Shown: positions 17,843-26,498, numbered from the stretch's first letter. The stretch: DNA of 64,000 nt from Thermobacillus sp. ZCTH02-B1 (GCF_002159085.1 NZ_LZRU01000023.1:62001-126000), one strand, 5' to 3'. Notes: generated by a model not told the origin, from the letters alone. Made by a program: numbers and translations.

Positions 17843-17871
17843 TACCCACATAGGGATTATCGGTTGTTTTT
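17833..17871 (+). terminator. Intrinsic terminator after yvyF
   Basis: CAACCGATAAT...ATTATCGGTTG forms an 11-bp perfect outer stem with an inner CCC/GGG extension, closed by ACATA and followed by TTTTT (17867-17871). A sigma-D transcript starting near 17849 would lack the left arm and would not be terminated here. Confidence 0.85.
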
Positions 17872-17903
17872 GCGTTATTGTCGCGCAGGAAGAGGTGGCA
17901 ACC

Positions 17904-18167
17904 ATGAAGATCTACGAGATCGGGCGCTTGAGCGCCGTCCGCACCTATCAGAAACAACAGGATGCGAACGCCGGCGGCAAGGGCGCGGTGAAGCGCAGGG
18001 ACGAAGTGCAAATATCCGCGGAAGCGCAGCAACTGTTCTCGGACAGCCGGCTGTTCGGCGCCGAGCGGGCGGAGAAGATCAATCGGCTGAAGCAGTCGGT
18101 GGCGACGGGCACGTATTACGTCGATGCCGGCAAGATCGCCGACAAGCTCTGGCCGTATCTGAAATAG
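17904..18167 (+). CDS. flgM: Anti-sigma-D factor FlgM
   Basis: The 87-residue protein has the FlgM signature: a flexible N-terminus, VKRRDEVQISAEAQQLF, then a C-terminal helix pair ending VDAGKIADKLWPYLK that binds sigma-D. It holds sigma-D inactive until the hook is complete. ATG 17904 is preceded by GAAGAGGTGG; a GTG at 17895 in the same frame would overlap that site. The candidate sigma-D promoter just upstream gives feedback control. Confidence 0.92.
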   Translation: MKIYEIGRLSAVRTYQKQQDANAGGKGAVKRRDEVQISAEAQQLFSDSRLFGAERAEKINRLKQSVATGTYYVDAGKIADKLWPYLK

Positions 18168-18215
18168 GCGCACCGCAGGCCTGTCGGTATCTCATGAAGA
18201 AAGACGGTGAACCGG

Positions 18216-18713
18216 ATGGCGGTCCAGGACATCGTCCGGATATTGGATGAACAAGCGGAGCTGTACGGCCGGCTGCTCGAGACGGCGAACGAGAAGACGC
18301 CCGTGCTGGTGAAGGGAGACGTCGACCGACTCAACGCGATCGTGCAGCAGGAGCGAAAGCTGATCGCCCGGGCCGAGCAGCTGGAACAGCAGCGCATTCT
18401 TGCGACGCACCGCCATTTCGTATCGCTCGGATATATTTCCCGCATGAACACGCTGCGCGAAGTCATCCAGTCGGTGAATCAGCCGGAGCTGAAGGAACGG
18501 CTGATCGGGCAGCAGCGGAAGCTGTCGCAGCTCCTGGAAGAGCTGCGACGCGTGAACGAACTGAACCAGCAGTTGATCCGCCAATCGCTTGCCTTCATTG
18601 AATATTCAATCGAACTTCTGGTCGGCAATCCTTCCGAAGATATCGTGTATCAGCATCCGCAGAAGAACCACGGGACCGGAGGCAGGAACGGCGTGTTTGA
18701 CAGGCGGGCATGA
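18216..18713 (+). CDS. flgN: Flagellar chaperone FlgN (YvyG)
   Basis: The 165-residue, mostly helical coiled-coil protein has the FlgN pattern: LLETANEKTPVLVKGDVDRLNAIVQQERKLI in two stretches, then a leucine/glutamine-rich helix (LRRVNELNQQLIRQSLAFI). FlgN is the export chaperone for the hook-associated proteins FlgK and FlgL, whose genes come next. ATG 18216 with GGTGA five bases before was preferred; GTG 18207 in frame is an alternative. About 124 bases without a convincing ORF separate it from flgK. Confidence 0.88.
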   Translation: MAVQDIVRILDEQAELYGRLLETANEKTPVLVKGDVDRLNAIVQQERKLIARAEQLEQQRILATHRHFVSLGYISRMNTLREVIQSVNQPELKERLIGQQRKLSQLLEELRRVNELNQQLIRQSLAFIEYSIELLVGNPSEDIVYQHPQKNHGTGGRNGVFDRRA

Positions 18714-18837
18714 GCCGGGCGGCGGTGTTGGAAATACGATCCGTTACGTCCAATCCGCCGATCCGAAGACGAAGCTGCATCCGGTCCGTTCCGGTCAGGG
18801 CGATTTGAATGCAAGCCTTGCTTTTGGAGGTGTCTGA

Positions 18838-20412
18838 ATGCGATCCACATTTCACGGTCTGGAAACGAGCAAACGGGCATTGTTAACCCAACAGGTGGCG
18901 TTGATCACCGTCGGTCACAACATCGCCAATGCGGCAACCGAAGGCTATTCCCGGCAGCGGGTCCATCTGTCGGCCACCCGGCCCATCGAAGCGCCGGGCA
19001 TGCAATCCAGCACGGCTCCGGGTCAAATCGGCACCGGTGTTCAATATGACAGCATCGAACGGCTCAGGGACAGTTATCTGGATCTGCAGTATCGAAGGGA
19101 AAACGCGTCCCTGAGCATGTGGCAAGTCCGCAACTCGACGCTGGATTCCATCGTGGCGCTCATCAACGAGCCCAGCGAGAGCGGATTGCGCAGCGTCATG
19201 GACAAGTTCTGGGATTCGTTGGAAGTCCTGAACCGGGATCCGGGCTTGCTGAGCGCCCGCATTGCCCTTGTCAGCGCGGCCGTCAATCTGACGGACACGC
19301 TCAACACGCTGGAAAACGGTCTGAGGGCGCTGGAGAGCGACATTGAGCTGAACATCAATCGCAAGATCGCCCAGGCCAACACGCTCATTGAGAACATCGC
19401 CAACATGTTCACGCTCATCCGGCGCACGGAGGGAATGGGCAACAACGCCAACGACTTCCGCGACCAACGGGACCTGTTGGTGGACCAACTTTCCTCCATT
19501 ATTGACGTGCAAGTGATCGAAACGCCGGACGGCGACTATTCGATCGTGGCGGGCGGCGTGACCGTGGTGGCCAATGGCGAGTTCACGCTGCTTACGGCTG
19601 ATGTTGTGGGGACGGCGGCAGGCGGCGAACTGGCCGGATACAGGCAATCGTTGGAGGAGATCACCCACATCCGCAACCAGTTGAACGCGATGGTGAACAC
19701 CCTTGTCAACGGGGAAATGACGGTCCGGCTCGAGAACGGGTACATGACATCGAGTGACCTGGTCGCCTTGAACGATGTGACGCTGGCGGACGGCACCGTC
19801 ATTCCCGCCGGGCAGACCATTCCGGCCGGATCGGAAATTGTGAGCCCCGTGGAACTTCGGGTAAACGGTTTCAATGGCTTGCACCGGCTCGGTTACGCGC
19901 TCACCGACGGACGGACCGACATTCCGTTCTTCACGACAGCCGATGGCAGCGATACGTTCACATTGGAGAATATCCGGGTCAATCCCGAAATCCAGAAAAA
20001 TACGAATCTTGTCGCGGCGTCGGGCAAATACGAGATGGTCGGCGGCAACAGGGTGACGATTCGGGGGAACAGCGATATTGCCCATGCGCTGACGAGACTG
20101 CGTGACCATGTGTTCCAGTATCCCCCGGAACTGACCAACTTGTCCTCCGGCACGATTGACGACTATTTCCGGGCGGTGGTCGGCGACCTCGGCATCCGCA
20201 GCAACAATGCCCAGCGGCAAGTCCGCAATTTGCAGGATTTGACCGATGCCGTCTCCATGCGCAAGCAACAAGTAAGCGGCGTTTCGCTGGATGAAGAACT
20301 GGCGGACATGATCCGTTACCAGCACGCCTACAATGCCGCGGCACGCAACATGACCGCCGTGGATGAAATGCTCGACCGGATTATCAATCACATGGGCCTG
20401 GTCGGCCGATGA
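18838..20412 (+). CDS. flgK: Flagellar hook-associated protein 1, FlgK
   Basis: The 524-residue hook-filament junction protein has the N-terminal rod/hook motif (FHGLETSKRALLTQQVALITV and NIANAATEGYSRQRV) and the C-terminal helix SGVSLDEELADMIRYQHAYNAAARNM. The central region is variable, as usual. GGAGGTG lies seven bases upstream of the ATG. It is exported by the flagellar type III system and caps the hook before filament growth. Confidence 0.96.
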   Translation: MRSTFHGLETSKRALLTQQVALITVGHNIANAATEGYSRQRVHLSATRPIEAPGMQSSTAPGQIGTGVQYDSIERLRDSYLDLQYRRENASLSMWQVRNSTLDSIVALINEPSESGLRSVMDKFWDSLEVLNRDPGLLSARIALVSAAVNLTDTLNTLENGLRALESDIELNINRKIAQANTLIENIANMFTLIRRTEGMGNNANDFRDQRDLLVDQLSSIIDVQVIETPDGDYSIVAGGVTVVANGEFTLLTADVVGTAAGGELAGYRQSLEEITHIRNQLNAMVNTLVNGEMTVRLENGYMTSSDLVALNDVTLADGTVIPAGQTIPAGSEIVSPVELRVNGFNGLHRLGYALTDGRTDIPFFTTADGSDTFTLENIRVNPEIQKNTNLVAASGKYEMVGGNRVTIRGNSDIAHALTRLRDHVFQYPPELTNLSSGTIDDYFRAVVGDLGIRSNNAQRQVRNLQDLTDAVSMRKQQVSGVSLDEELADMIRYQHAYNAAARNMTAVDEMLDRIINHMGLVGR

Positions 20413-20428
20413 AGCGGGGTGAGCAGGC

Positions 20429-21319
20429 ATGCGCGTGACCCATACGATGCAGCATTTGCAATTCTTGAAAAATTTGCGCAACAACAATACCGGCATTCTG
20501 GATTGGCAGAACAAGCTGGCTACCGGCCGCCGCATCCACAAGCCGGGCGACGATCCCGTCGGCGTCGGCTATTACATGCGGTATAACAGCGAAATCAACC
20601 GGGCGGACGTCTTTTTGGAAAACGCCAACACGGCGCTCGGGTTTTTGAAAACGATGGACCAGATGCTCCAGCAGGCGAACGATGTATACAAACGGGCCAG
20701 GACGCTGGTGCAGCAGGCAACGACGGGCACGACGCCGGAGGAGGACCTGAAGCTTATTGCCGCCGAAATCAAACAGCTCAAAGAACAGCTGGTTACGATC
20801 GGCAACAGCAGCTTCTCCGGCCGGTACCTGTTCAACGGCCAGAAAACCGACCAGCCTCCCTATTCGCTGACGGATCCCGCCAATGACAGAACGGACCGGG
20901 GCGTCTATTATCTGAATGTCAGTCCGTTCGTGTCCGTGCCGGTCAGCATCAGCGGGGAAGACATCTTCGGCGAAGCCGGAGCGCCCGACAACGCCTTCCG
21001 CGTTTTTGACAACATTTTGACCCACCTGGAGAACAACGACCGGGACGGCCTACTGGCGGACATGGACAGAATTCTGGATCTTGCCGACCGGCTGAACGAG
21101 GCCTGGGCGGAAGTGGGCGCCCGCACGAACCGGTTCGAACTGATGAAGGAACGCATCGAGGATCAGCTGGTATCCCTGAAGGAACTGCGCTCCCACGTCG
21201 GCGATGTCGACATGGCCGAAGCACTGATCGAGCTGCAGCAGCGGGAGAACGTCCTGCAGGCTTCCCTTGCCGTCGGAGCGCGGATCATGCAGGTGTCGCT
21301 TGTCGACTTCCTCAAATAG
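20429..21319 (+). CDS. flgL: Flagellar hook-associated protein 3, FlgL
   Basis: The 296-residue protein joins FlgK to the filament. It shows the flagellin-like N-terminal coiled coil (VTHTMQHLQFLKNLRNNN, then KLATGRRIHKPGDDPVGVGY) and C-terminal helix (DVDMAEALIELQQRENVLQAS). It starts 16 bases after flgK and is clearly in the same operon. Confidence 0.96.
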   Translation: MRVTHTMQHLQFLKNLRNNNTGILDWQNKLATGRRIHKPGDDPVGVGYYMRYNSEINRADVFLENANTALGFLKTMDQMLQQANDVYKRARTLVQQATTGTTPEEDLKLIAAEIKQLKEQLVTIGNSSFSGRYLFNGQKTDQPPYSLTDPANDRTDRGVYYLNVSPFVSVPVSISGEDIFGEAGAPDNAFRVFDNILTHLENNDRDGLLADMDRILDLADRLNEAWAEVGARTNRFELMKERIEDQLVSLKELRSHVGDVDMAEALIELQQRENVLQASLAVGARIMQVSLVDFLK

Positions 21320-21336
21320 AAGCGGAGCGGTCCTGG

Positions 21337-21813
21337 ATGAACATGTCCGTCAGCTCCACGAATTCCCGTACGTTGACGTCTTTCGCGGCGGATATGAAAC
21401 CGGTCCGATCGCACTCCGTTCGCAACATGGAGAAGGTCGAGGTCGATGCGGCGCCGGAAGCGGCCGTTCTGGAAATCCGCACGCGGAATCCCGAAATGAC
21501 CGTCGACTGGGATCCCGTCTGGCGGGAGCGCGGGTTTCTGAAAGTGCACGATCTGAAACGGGAAATCGAGGCCATCGCCCAGGAGCGGTACGCCCGCAAC
21601 GTCGAATTCCGGGTCAAATCGGGGCTCCGGGTGCGCGACCTCCACAAGGAGAAGGGCAACGTGTTCGGCCGCATCGCGTTCGACAAATTCCTGTACACCC
21701 GTCAGCGATACGTGAAAATCGACGCCGCGCCGAAATTCGGTGTGCAGATAGACGTCCGCATCCATCCGCCTGAAATCAGGGTGGAAACCAATTTCAAATG
21801 GGAGCGCGATTGA
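21337..21813 (+). CDS. yviE: DUF6470/YviE-like flagellar operon protein
   Basis: The 158-residue protein sits between flgL and fliW, the position of yviE in B. subtilis. It has the family's repeated short beta-strand style (EIRTRNPEMTVDWDPVW; VQIDVRIHPPEIRVETNFKW) and an inner helix. No enzymatic motif is visible. The family is tied to flagellar operons but its role is not known. It is four bases from fliW and has a normal operon position. Confidence 0.8.
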   Translation: MNMSVSSTNSRTLTSFAADMKPVRSHSVRNMEKVEVDAAPEAAVLEIRTRNPEMTVDWDPVWRERGFLKVHDLKREIEAIAQERYARNVEFRVKSGLRVRDLHKEKGNVFGRIAFDKFLYTRQRYVKIDAAPKFGVQIDVRIHPPEIRVETNFKWERD

Positions 21814-21817
21814 CGCC

Positions 21818-22273
21818 ATGCATCAGGCCGCAAATCCGCCGGCTGCGGTTCGCACCGTCAACAGCCTGGCATACGGAGCATTTCAGGTCACGGAGGATCA
21901 GATCTACCATTTCCCGCGCGGATTGGTGGGGCTGCACGAATACAAGGATTATGCCCTCATCCAGGTGGAAGACGGACCGTTTTACGTGCTGCATGCCCTC
22001 AACGACGAGCTCAGTTTCATTTTGCTGCCGGCCCATCTGGCCGCCGACGACTACGGTTTCCACATCGATGACGCCACCGTGGAACTGCTGCAAATCCGGA
22101 AACCGGAAGACGTCAACACGTTCGTGATCGTCAACGCCATTGACGACGACCTGTTCGTCAATCTGAAAGCACCGATCCTTGCGGCGCCCGCCAGCCGACG
22201 CGGATGCCAGTTCATCATCGATGATCCGACGTATCCGATTCGCCATCCGCTGCTTCGCAAGGAGGGGTCCTAG
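21818..22273 (+). CDS. fliW: Flagellar assembly factor FliW
   Basis: The 151-residue protein has the FliW pattern: QVTEDQIYHFPRGLVGLHEY, YVLHALNDELSFILLPAH and FVIVNAIDDDLFVNLKAPIL. FliW binds either flagellin or CsrA; when flagellin is exported, freed FliW blocks CsrA and hag translation resumes. Its stop TAG shares its last base with the csrA GTG start, so the two are coupled. The target hairpin in the hag leader is also present in this window. Confidence 0.95.
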   Translation: MHQAANPPAAVRTVNSLAYGAFQVTEDQIYHFPRGLVGLHEYKDYALIQVEDGPFYVLHALNDELSFILLPAHLAADDYGFHIDDATVELLQIRKPEDVNTFVIVNAIDDDLFVNLKAPILAAPASRRGCQFIIDDPTYPIRHPLLRKEGS

Positions 22274-22545
22274 TGCTCGTGCTGCGGCGAAAAACCGGCG
22301 AGTCGGTGATGATCGGTGACGGCATTGAAGTGCAGGTGCTCGGTGTGGAAGGCGATACGGTGAAGCTGGGTTTTTCCGCTCCGCCGGACATCCAGATTTT
22401 CCGCAAGGAATTGGTGGAAAGCATTTGGCAGGAAAACCTGAAAGCGGGCAAGCAGCCGCCGAATCAGGACCAGCTTCGCCACCTGATAAACAGATTTTCC
22501 GGCAAGGATGCCGGCAAGCAGGATTTCCAGCAGGAAAGGAAGTGA
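22273..22545 (+). CDS. csrA: Carbon storage regulator CsrA
   Basis: The RNA-binding protein has 90 residues, longer than the usual 60-75. The core LVLRRKTGESVMIGDGIEVQ, VKLGFSAPPDI and RKEL is intact. A C-terminal extension (about 50-90, KAGKQPPNQDQLRHLINRF) is present, as in Bacilli where it supports FliW control. The start is GTG, overlapping the fliW stop by one base, with AAGGAGGGG just before it. Confidence 0.94.
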   Translation: MLVLRRKTGESVMIGDGIEVQVLGVEGDTVKLGFSAPPDIQIFRKELVESIWQENLKAGKQPPNQDQLRHLINRFSGKDAGKQDFQQERK

Positions 22546-22549
22546 AAAC

Positions 22550-22972
22550 ATGTCTGTCGTTCATGGCGCAAGTGTCCAAAAGCCGGAACCGTTTCCCGTC
22601 GAAACGGAGCGCATCGAACCGTTGGTTCCCGTGAAAAGCAAGATGTCAAGCGAATCCGGAAAGGTCGCCGGGCGGAGCGAAGGACCGCTGGGCGAACGCC
22701 TTCTGGAAGGAAAAAGGACGTTCCGCTTTGACCAGATAACCGAACAGGACAAGCAAAAACTGCAGGAAGAACTGGATCGGCACAACGCGGAATTCGCCTA
22801 TACCGGCAAGTATCTCAAATTCAAGTTCGACGAGGAAGCGTCCATGCTGTACGTGGAGGTCATCGATGCCTCCACCCATGAAGTGATCGTCAGCCTGCCG
22901 CCGGAATTTTTGATCGATCTGTCGATCAAGATGAAGAAAATTCTCGGGCTGTACATTGACGAAAGGCTGTAA
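22550..22972 (+). CDS. flaG: Flagellar protein FlaG
   Basis: The 140-residue protein has a disordered N-terminus and a conserved C-terminal FlaG domain: LDRHNAEFAYTGKYLKFKFD, YVEVIDASTHEVIVSLPPEF and KMKKILGLYIDERL. FlaG influences filament length or capping in other bacteria. ATG 22550 follows AAAGGAAGTG at the end of csrA; the longer frame reading from 22508 would start inside csrA. Confidence 0.9.
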   Translation: MSVVHGASVQKPEPFPVETERIEPLVPVKSKMSSESGKVAGRSEGPLGERLLEGKRTFRFDQITEQDKQKLQEELDRHNAEFAYTGKYLKFKFDEEASMLYVEVIDASTHEVIVSLPPEFLIDLSIKMKKILGLYIDERL

Positions 22973-23026
22973 TGAACCGCCATCTGCCGCATGACGGCGA
23001 TTCATGCTGACCAAGGAGGGTCCGCC

Positions 23027-24385
23027 ATGTCTTTCAGTCTGAGCGGCATTGCATCCGGTCTGGATACCAATACGATCATATCCCAATTGATGCAGATCGA
23101 ACGCATCCCGTACAACAAACTGGAGTCGAAAAAGAAGACCTACGACGCGCAGCTGTCCGTGTTCCGCACCATCAACACAAAACTGGCCGCCCTGCGGACG
23201 GCTGCCGAAGATTTGCGCCTTCAGGCCAATTTCAGCCTGCGCAGCGCGAGTATTTCCGATGAAACCGTGCTCAAGTCAGCAGCATCGGATGCCGTGCAGG
23301 AAGGCGTCTATGTGGTGCAGGTCGAGAAACTGGCCACCTACAGCACTTTTGTAACGGATGGCGTCGATGCTTCCGGCAACAGCCTGGCGGGCTTGACGGA
23401 AATCACGATCGGACTCAATGGAAACGAAACGACCATCAACATCGACGAAGATCTGAGCGGAAAAACGAACGATGAAATTCTGGCCCTTATCGCCAAGAAG
23501 ATCAACAAGAAGATCAATGAGAACAAGGATCTGGGCGTTCGGGCAACCGTGATCCAGAATGAGCCGGGCAAAAAGGCGCTCATGCTGACGGCCAAAGAAG
23601 CCGGGGGCATCGAAATCACCCTGGACGCGGACGTTTCGCTGGGTGGAAAAAACAAACTGGGCCAGAACGCCGTTTTCTACATCAACGGCATTGAATTCCA
23701 GTCCTCCAGCAATGAAGTCAGGGATGTCATCAACGGGTTGAGTCTGACGCTGCTCAAGGAAGGCACATCCACCATCACGGTTTCCCGGGACGCCGACAAG
23801 GTGGCCGAGAAGGTGGAAGCCTTCGTCAAGGCGTACAACGACGTCATCCAGACCATCCGCGAAAATACGGCGCAGGGGAAATTGCTGCAGGGAGATTCCA
23901 CGCTGAGAACCCTGCAAAACACGCTGTTCTCGGAATTTAACGCCAAAGTGGCGGGAGCCGAAGCATTCGAATTCTTGTCGCAAATCGGCCTGTCGATTGA
24001 TGAAGGCAAAACCTCCGCCGAAACGATGACGGGCCAGATCGTATTCAACAAGGAAAAATTCAAGGAAGCGCTGCTGAACGACCCGGAAGGCGTGTTCCGG
24101 CTGTTTTCCAACCATGACAGCCAGAACCCCGGCATCGCCGACCGCTTCACCGAAACGCTGCGCTACTGGACCCGTTCGGGCAACGGCATCCTGGCCGCCC
24201 GGATCCAGGGCTACAATGCGGAGATATCTTTCATCAACAAGCAGATGGAAGATATGGAAATACGGCTTGCGATGAAAGAAGAGCAGCTGAAAAAGCAATT
24301 TACCGCCATGGAAACGATGCTGATCCAATTGCAGAACGAGCAGGCCTGGCTGAACAGCCAGCTCGCCGCTTTCCTCGTGCGTTGA
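23027..24385 (+). CDS. fliD: Flagellar filament cap FliD (HAP2)
   Basis: The 452-residue cap protein folds exported flagellin at the filament tip. The N-terminus has LSGIASGLDTNTIISQLMQIE, the hallmark of FliD_N, and the C-terminus the coiled coil IQGYNAEISFINKQMEDMEI and TAMETMLIQLQNEQAWL. AAGGAGGG lies six bases before ATG 23027. fliS and fliT, its usual partners, follow. Confidence 0.96.
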   Translation: MSFSLSGIASGLDTNTIISQLMQIERIPYNKLESKKKTYDAQLSVFRTINTKLAALRTAAEDLRLQANFSLRSASISDETVLKSAASDAVQEGVYVVQVEKLATYSTFVTDGVDASGNSLAGLTEITIGLNGNETTINIDEDLSGKTNDEILALIAKKINKKINENKDLGVRATVIQNEPGKKALMLTAKEAGGIEITLDADVSLGGKNKLGQNAVFYINGIEFQSSSNEVRDVINGLSLTLLKEGTSTITVSRDADKVAEKVEAFVKAYNDVIQTIRENTAQGKLLQGDSTLRTLQNTLFSEFNAKVAGAEAFEFLSQIGLSIDEGKTSAETMTGQIVFNKEKFKEALLNDPEGVFRLFSNHDSQNPGIADRFTETLRYWTRSGNGILAARIQGYNAEISFINKQMEDMEIRLAMKEEQLKKQFTAMETMLIQLQNEQAWLNSQLAAFLVR

Positions 24386-24411
24386 GACCGGACTACCGTT
24401 GAGGGGTGAAG

Positions 24412-24813
24412 ATGTTGGCGACGCCCAATCTGACCGGGTATCAGGCCTACCAGAAAAGCAAGTATGAAACCGCCTCGCCCCACAGATTGATTTTGCTGCT
24501 GTATGATGCGGCCATCGCCAAAATGAAACAGGCCATCGAGCTGCTGGAAGCGGGACGGACGGCAGAAGCCAGGCCTCCGATCCTCAAATCCCAGGACATT
24601 GTCTGCGAGCTGCTGGCATGCCTCAATGAAGAGCAGGGCGGCGAAATCGCGCAAAACCTGAAACAGATTTACTTCTACGTCGTGCGGCAGTTGGCGATGG
24701 CGGACATTCGCAAGGAAGCGGCCTACGTGAAAGAAGCCTTGGAACCGATCATGAGTCTCCGTTCTGCTTGGCAGGAAATTGGAAAGGAAGCCGGCCTTGG
24801 GCTTCGGGGATGA
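24412..24813 (+). CDS. fliS: Flagellin export chaperone FliS
   Basis: The 133-residue helical protein has the FliS signature YQAYQKSKYETASPHRLILLLYDAA and a C-terminal helix (VKEALEPIMSLRSAW). FliS binds the flagellin C-terminus before export, and with FliW and CsrA it tunes free flagellin. GAGGGGTGA precedes the ATG; a GTG at 24406 in frame is less likely. The end overlaps fliT. Confidence 0.93.
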   Translation: MLATPNLTGYQAYQKSKYETASPHRLILLLYDAAIAKMKQAIELLEAGRTAEARPPILKSQDIVCELLACLNEEQGGEIAQNLKQIYFYVVRQLAMADIRKEAAYVKEALEPIMSLRSAWQEIGKEAGLGLRG

Positions 24814-25225
24814 CAGGCAGGCCGCGTTGGACCGCTGGGTCGGATTGTACCGGGATCTGCTGAACATCAGCCGGCGAATGCTGGACACGGCGCAGACGTG
24901 CCCGGACGCCGATCAGCTGCTGGAGGCCATGGGCCCGGCACTGTCGGACTGGCGGCGAGTCAGGGATCAGATCACCGTTCTGGAGCAAACGTTGCGGGCG
25001 GAATGGGGCGTGGAAAAGGCGACGGAACTGTTCCGCCTGCACATTCTGTCCATCCTTCAGGACGTACAAGACAACCTGTCAAGATCGTCCGCGATCATGC
25101 AGACGAGACTGTCGGAGACGGGCCGGTCGATCCAATCCGCCAGGGACCGCAGGCAGGCCACGAAGGCTTATAGCGCACTGGAGCAGGATTGGCACGAGGC
25201 GCATTTTTTCGACGAAAAAAAATAA
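24797..25225 (+). CDS. fliT: FliT-like flagellar chaperone
   Basis: The 142-residue helical protein follows fliS, the fliT position in Bacilli. It contains long amphipathic helices (LDRWVGLYRDLLNISRRML; ELFRLHILSILQDVQDNL), and FliT proteins are short and poorly conserved. TTG 24797 lies six bases after AAAGGAAG; TTG 24779 is an upstream alternative. The overlap with fliS is 17 bases. Export chaperone for FliD is the expected role. Identity rests mostly on position. Confidence 0.7.
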   Translation: MGFGDDRQAALDRWVGLYRDLLNISRRMLDTAQTCPDADQLLEAMGPALSDWRRVRDQITVLEQTLRAEWGVEKATELFRLHILSILQDVQDNLSRSSAIMQTRLSETGRSIQSARDRRQATKAYSALEQDWHEAHFFDEKK

Positions 25226-25252
25226 AAAATAAAAATTTTCTGCAAGGATATA

Positions 25253-25280
25253 TAAACTTTTGATGATCACCTGCCGATAT
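25253..25280 (+). promoter_or_regulatory. Sigma-D promoter of hag
   Basis: TAAA (25253-25256), 16 bases, then GCCGATAT (25273-25280), a perfect match to the sigma-D -10. It lies in an AT-rich stretch in front of flagellin. Transcription is expected from about 25287. Confidence 0.85.
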
Positions 25281-25290
25281 TAGTTATCGA

Positions 25291-25328
25291 GTCGCAAGGA
25301 TGCGACAATCCATATCAATCAAGGAGGA
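25291..25328 (+). promoter_or_regulatory. CsrA-binding hairpin and SD-overlapping second site in the hag leader
   Basis: GTCGCA (25291-25296) and TGCGAC (25301-25306) form a perfect 6-bp stem with an AGGA tetraloop, placing GGA in the loop as CsrA prefers. A second GGA pair lies in the ribosome site AAGGAGGA (25321-25328). This two-site layout matches the leader that CsrA blocks in B. subtilis, and csrA and fliW are encoded 2.8-3.5 kb upstream. Confidence 0.75.
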
Positions 25329-25337
25329 TGATTGAGG

Positions 25338-26159
25338 ATGTCGATGTACATCAACACCAACGTTGCTGCCATCAACGCCCATCGCAACCTCACCTTCAAC
25401 AACACCCAGATGGGCAAGACGATGGAGAAGCTGTCGTCCGGCTACCGGATCAACCGTGCGGCTGACGACGCGGCCGGCCTTGCCGTCTCCGAAAAGATGC
25501 GCTACCAAATCAACGGCTACAACCAAGCCATGCGGAATGCCCTGGACGGCATCTCGCTCCTGCAAACCGGTGAAGGCGCGCTGACGGAAGTGCATGCGAT
25601 GCTGCAACGTCTGAACGTGCTGGCTACGCAAGCCGCCAACGGCACGCTCGATGACGACGACCGGGCAAAGCTGCAACTTGAAGTGGAGCAACTGCTCAAA
25701 GAAATCGACAACATCGCCGATACCACGGAATTCAACGGCATCAAACTGCTGGATGGCACTGAGGGCACCGTCTCCTTCCAAGTCGGTTTCCGGGCCAACA
25801 CCACGATTGACATCGACCTGAGCACCGGCATTGGTACCGCGGCGCTGAGCATCGACAGCATCAATATCAGCACGGCGGCTGGTGCGCAAACCGCCATTTC
25901 GGCGATCCAAAACGCCATCAGCACGGTGTCCGAGCTGCGCGCCAACTTCGGTGCGGTGCAAAACCGGCTCGAGCACACGATCAACAACCTCGGCGTCAAC
26001 GTGGAAAACCTGTCCGCTTCCGAATCCCGGATCCGCAACGCGGACATGGCGAAAGAAATCACCGAGTTCACCCGCAACCAAATCCTGGTGCAGGCCGGCA
26101 CGGCGATGCTCGCCCAGGCGAACGCCGTACCGCAAAACGTGCTGCGTCTGCTCGGCTGA
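25338..26159 (+). CDS. hag: Flagellin
   Basis: The 273-residue filament subunit has the N-terminal D0/D1 coiled coils (INTNVAAINAHRNLTFNNTQM, KLSSGYRINRAADDAAGLAV) and the C-terminal pair (SESRIRNADMAKEITEFTRN, LAQANAVPQNVLRLLG), with only a short central part, as in the compact Bacillus Hag. ATG 25338 is ten bases from AAGGAGG. It is transcribed by sigma-D and controlled after transcription by CsrA/FliW. It is the only flagellin in the window and is followed by its own terminator. Confidence 0.97.
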   Translation: MSMYINTNVAAINAHRNLTFNNTQMGKTMEKLSSGYRINRAADDAAGLAVSEKMRYQINGYNQAMRNALDGISLLQTGEGALTEVHAMLQRLNVLATQAANGTLDDDDRAKLQLEVEQLLKEIDNIADTTEFNGIKLLDGTEGTVSFQVGFRANTTIDIDLSTGIGTAALSIDSINISTAAGAQTAISAIQNAISTVSELRANFGAVQNRLEHTINNLGVNVENLSASESRIRNADMAKEITEFTRNQILVQAGTAMLAQANAVPQNVLRLLG

Positions 26160-26188
26160 TCGCAGACAGTCGGCATGATCCAGCTTGC

Positions 26189-26229
26189 AAGGGGCTGTCC
26201 CCCAAACGGGGGGCAGCCCTTGTGTTTTT
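26189..26229 (+). terminator. Intrinsic terminator of hag
   Basis: AAGGGGCTGTCCCCC pairs with GGGGGGCAGCCCTT over an AAAC loop (26189-26222), followed by TTTTT (26225-26229). The sequence from here to the csp promoter (about 26230-26400) holds no gene I can support. Confidence 0.9.
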
Positions 26230-26402
26230 ATTATGGGGATTACGGGCGAGCGAAAACCGAACGCGTGCTTATTTCGCAGCGCCGCTTTCCCTGACCCGGT
26301 TCGTATGCCGCCCCAATTTCATGCCGGCTTTGATTTCACATGCTGGTATTGGTTTCAGGAATCGCAAGAAACCTCTGGAATGAATTCGCTTTCAAAAAAA
26401 GT

Positions 26403-26431
26403 TTGACTTCGCATTCCCCGGAGTGTATAGT
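26403..26431 (+). promoter_or_regulatory. Sigma-A promoter of the cold-shock gene
   Basis: TTGACT (26403-26408), 17 bases, TATAGT (26426-26431). The start near 26438 leaves a 5' leader of about 60 bases, shorter than the long cold-shock leaders of E. coli. Confidence 0.8.
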
Positions 26432-26498
26432 CGAATTGTGGGCCATGCTAAACATGTCGCCTCACAGCCATATGAAAAACGAAGGGAATGTGTGTTGA

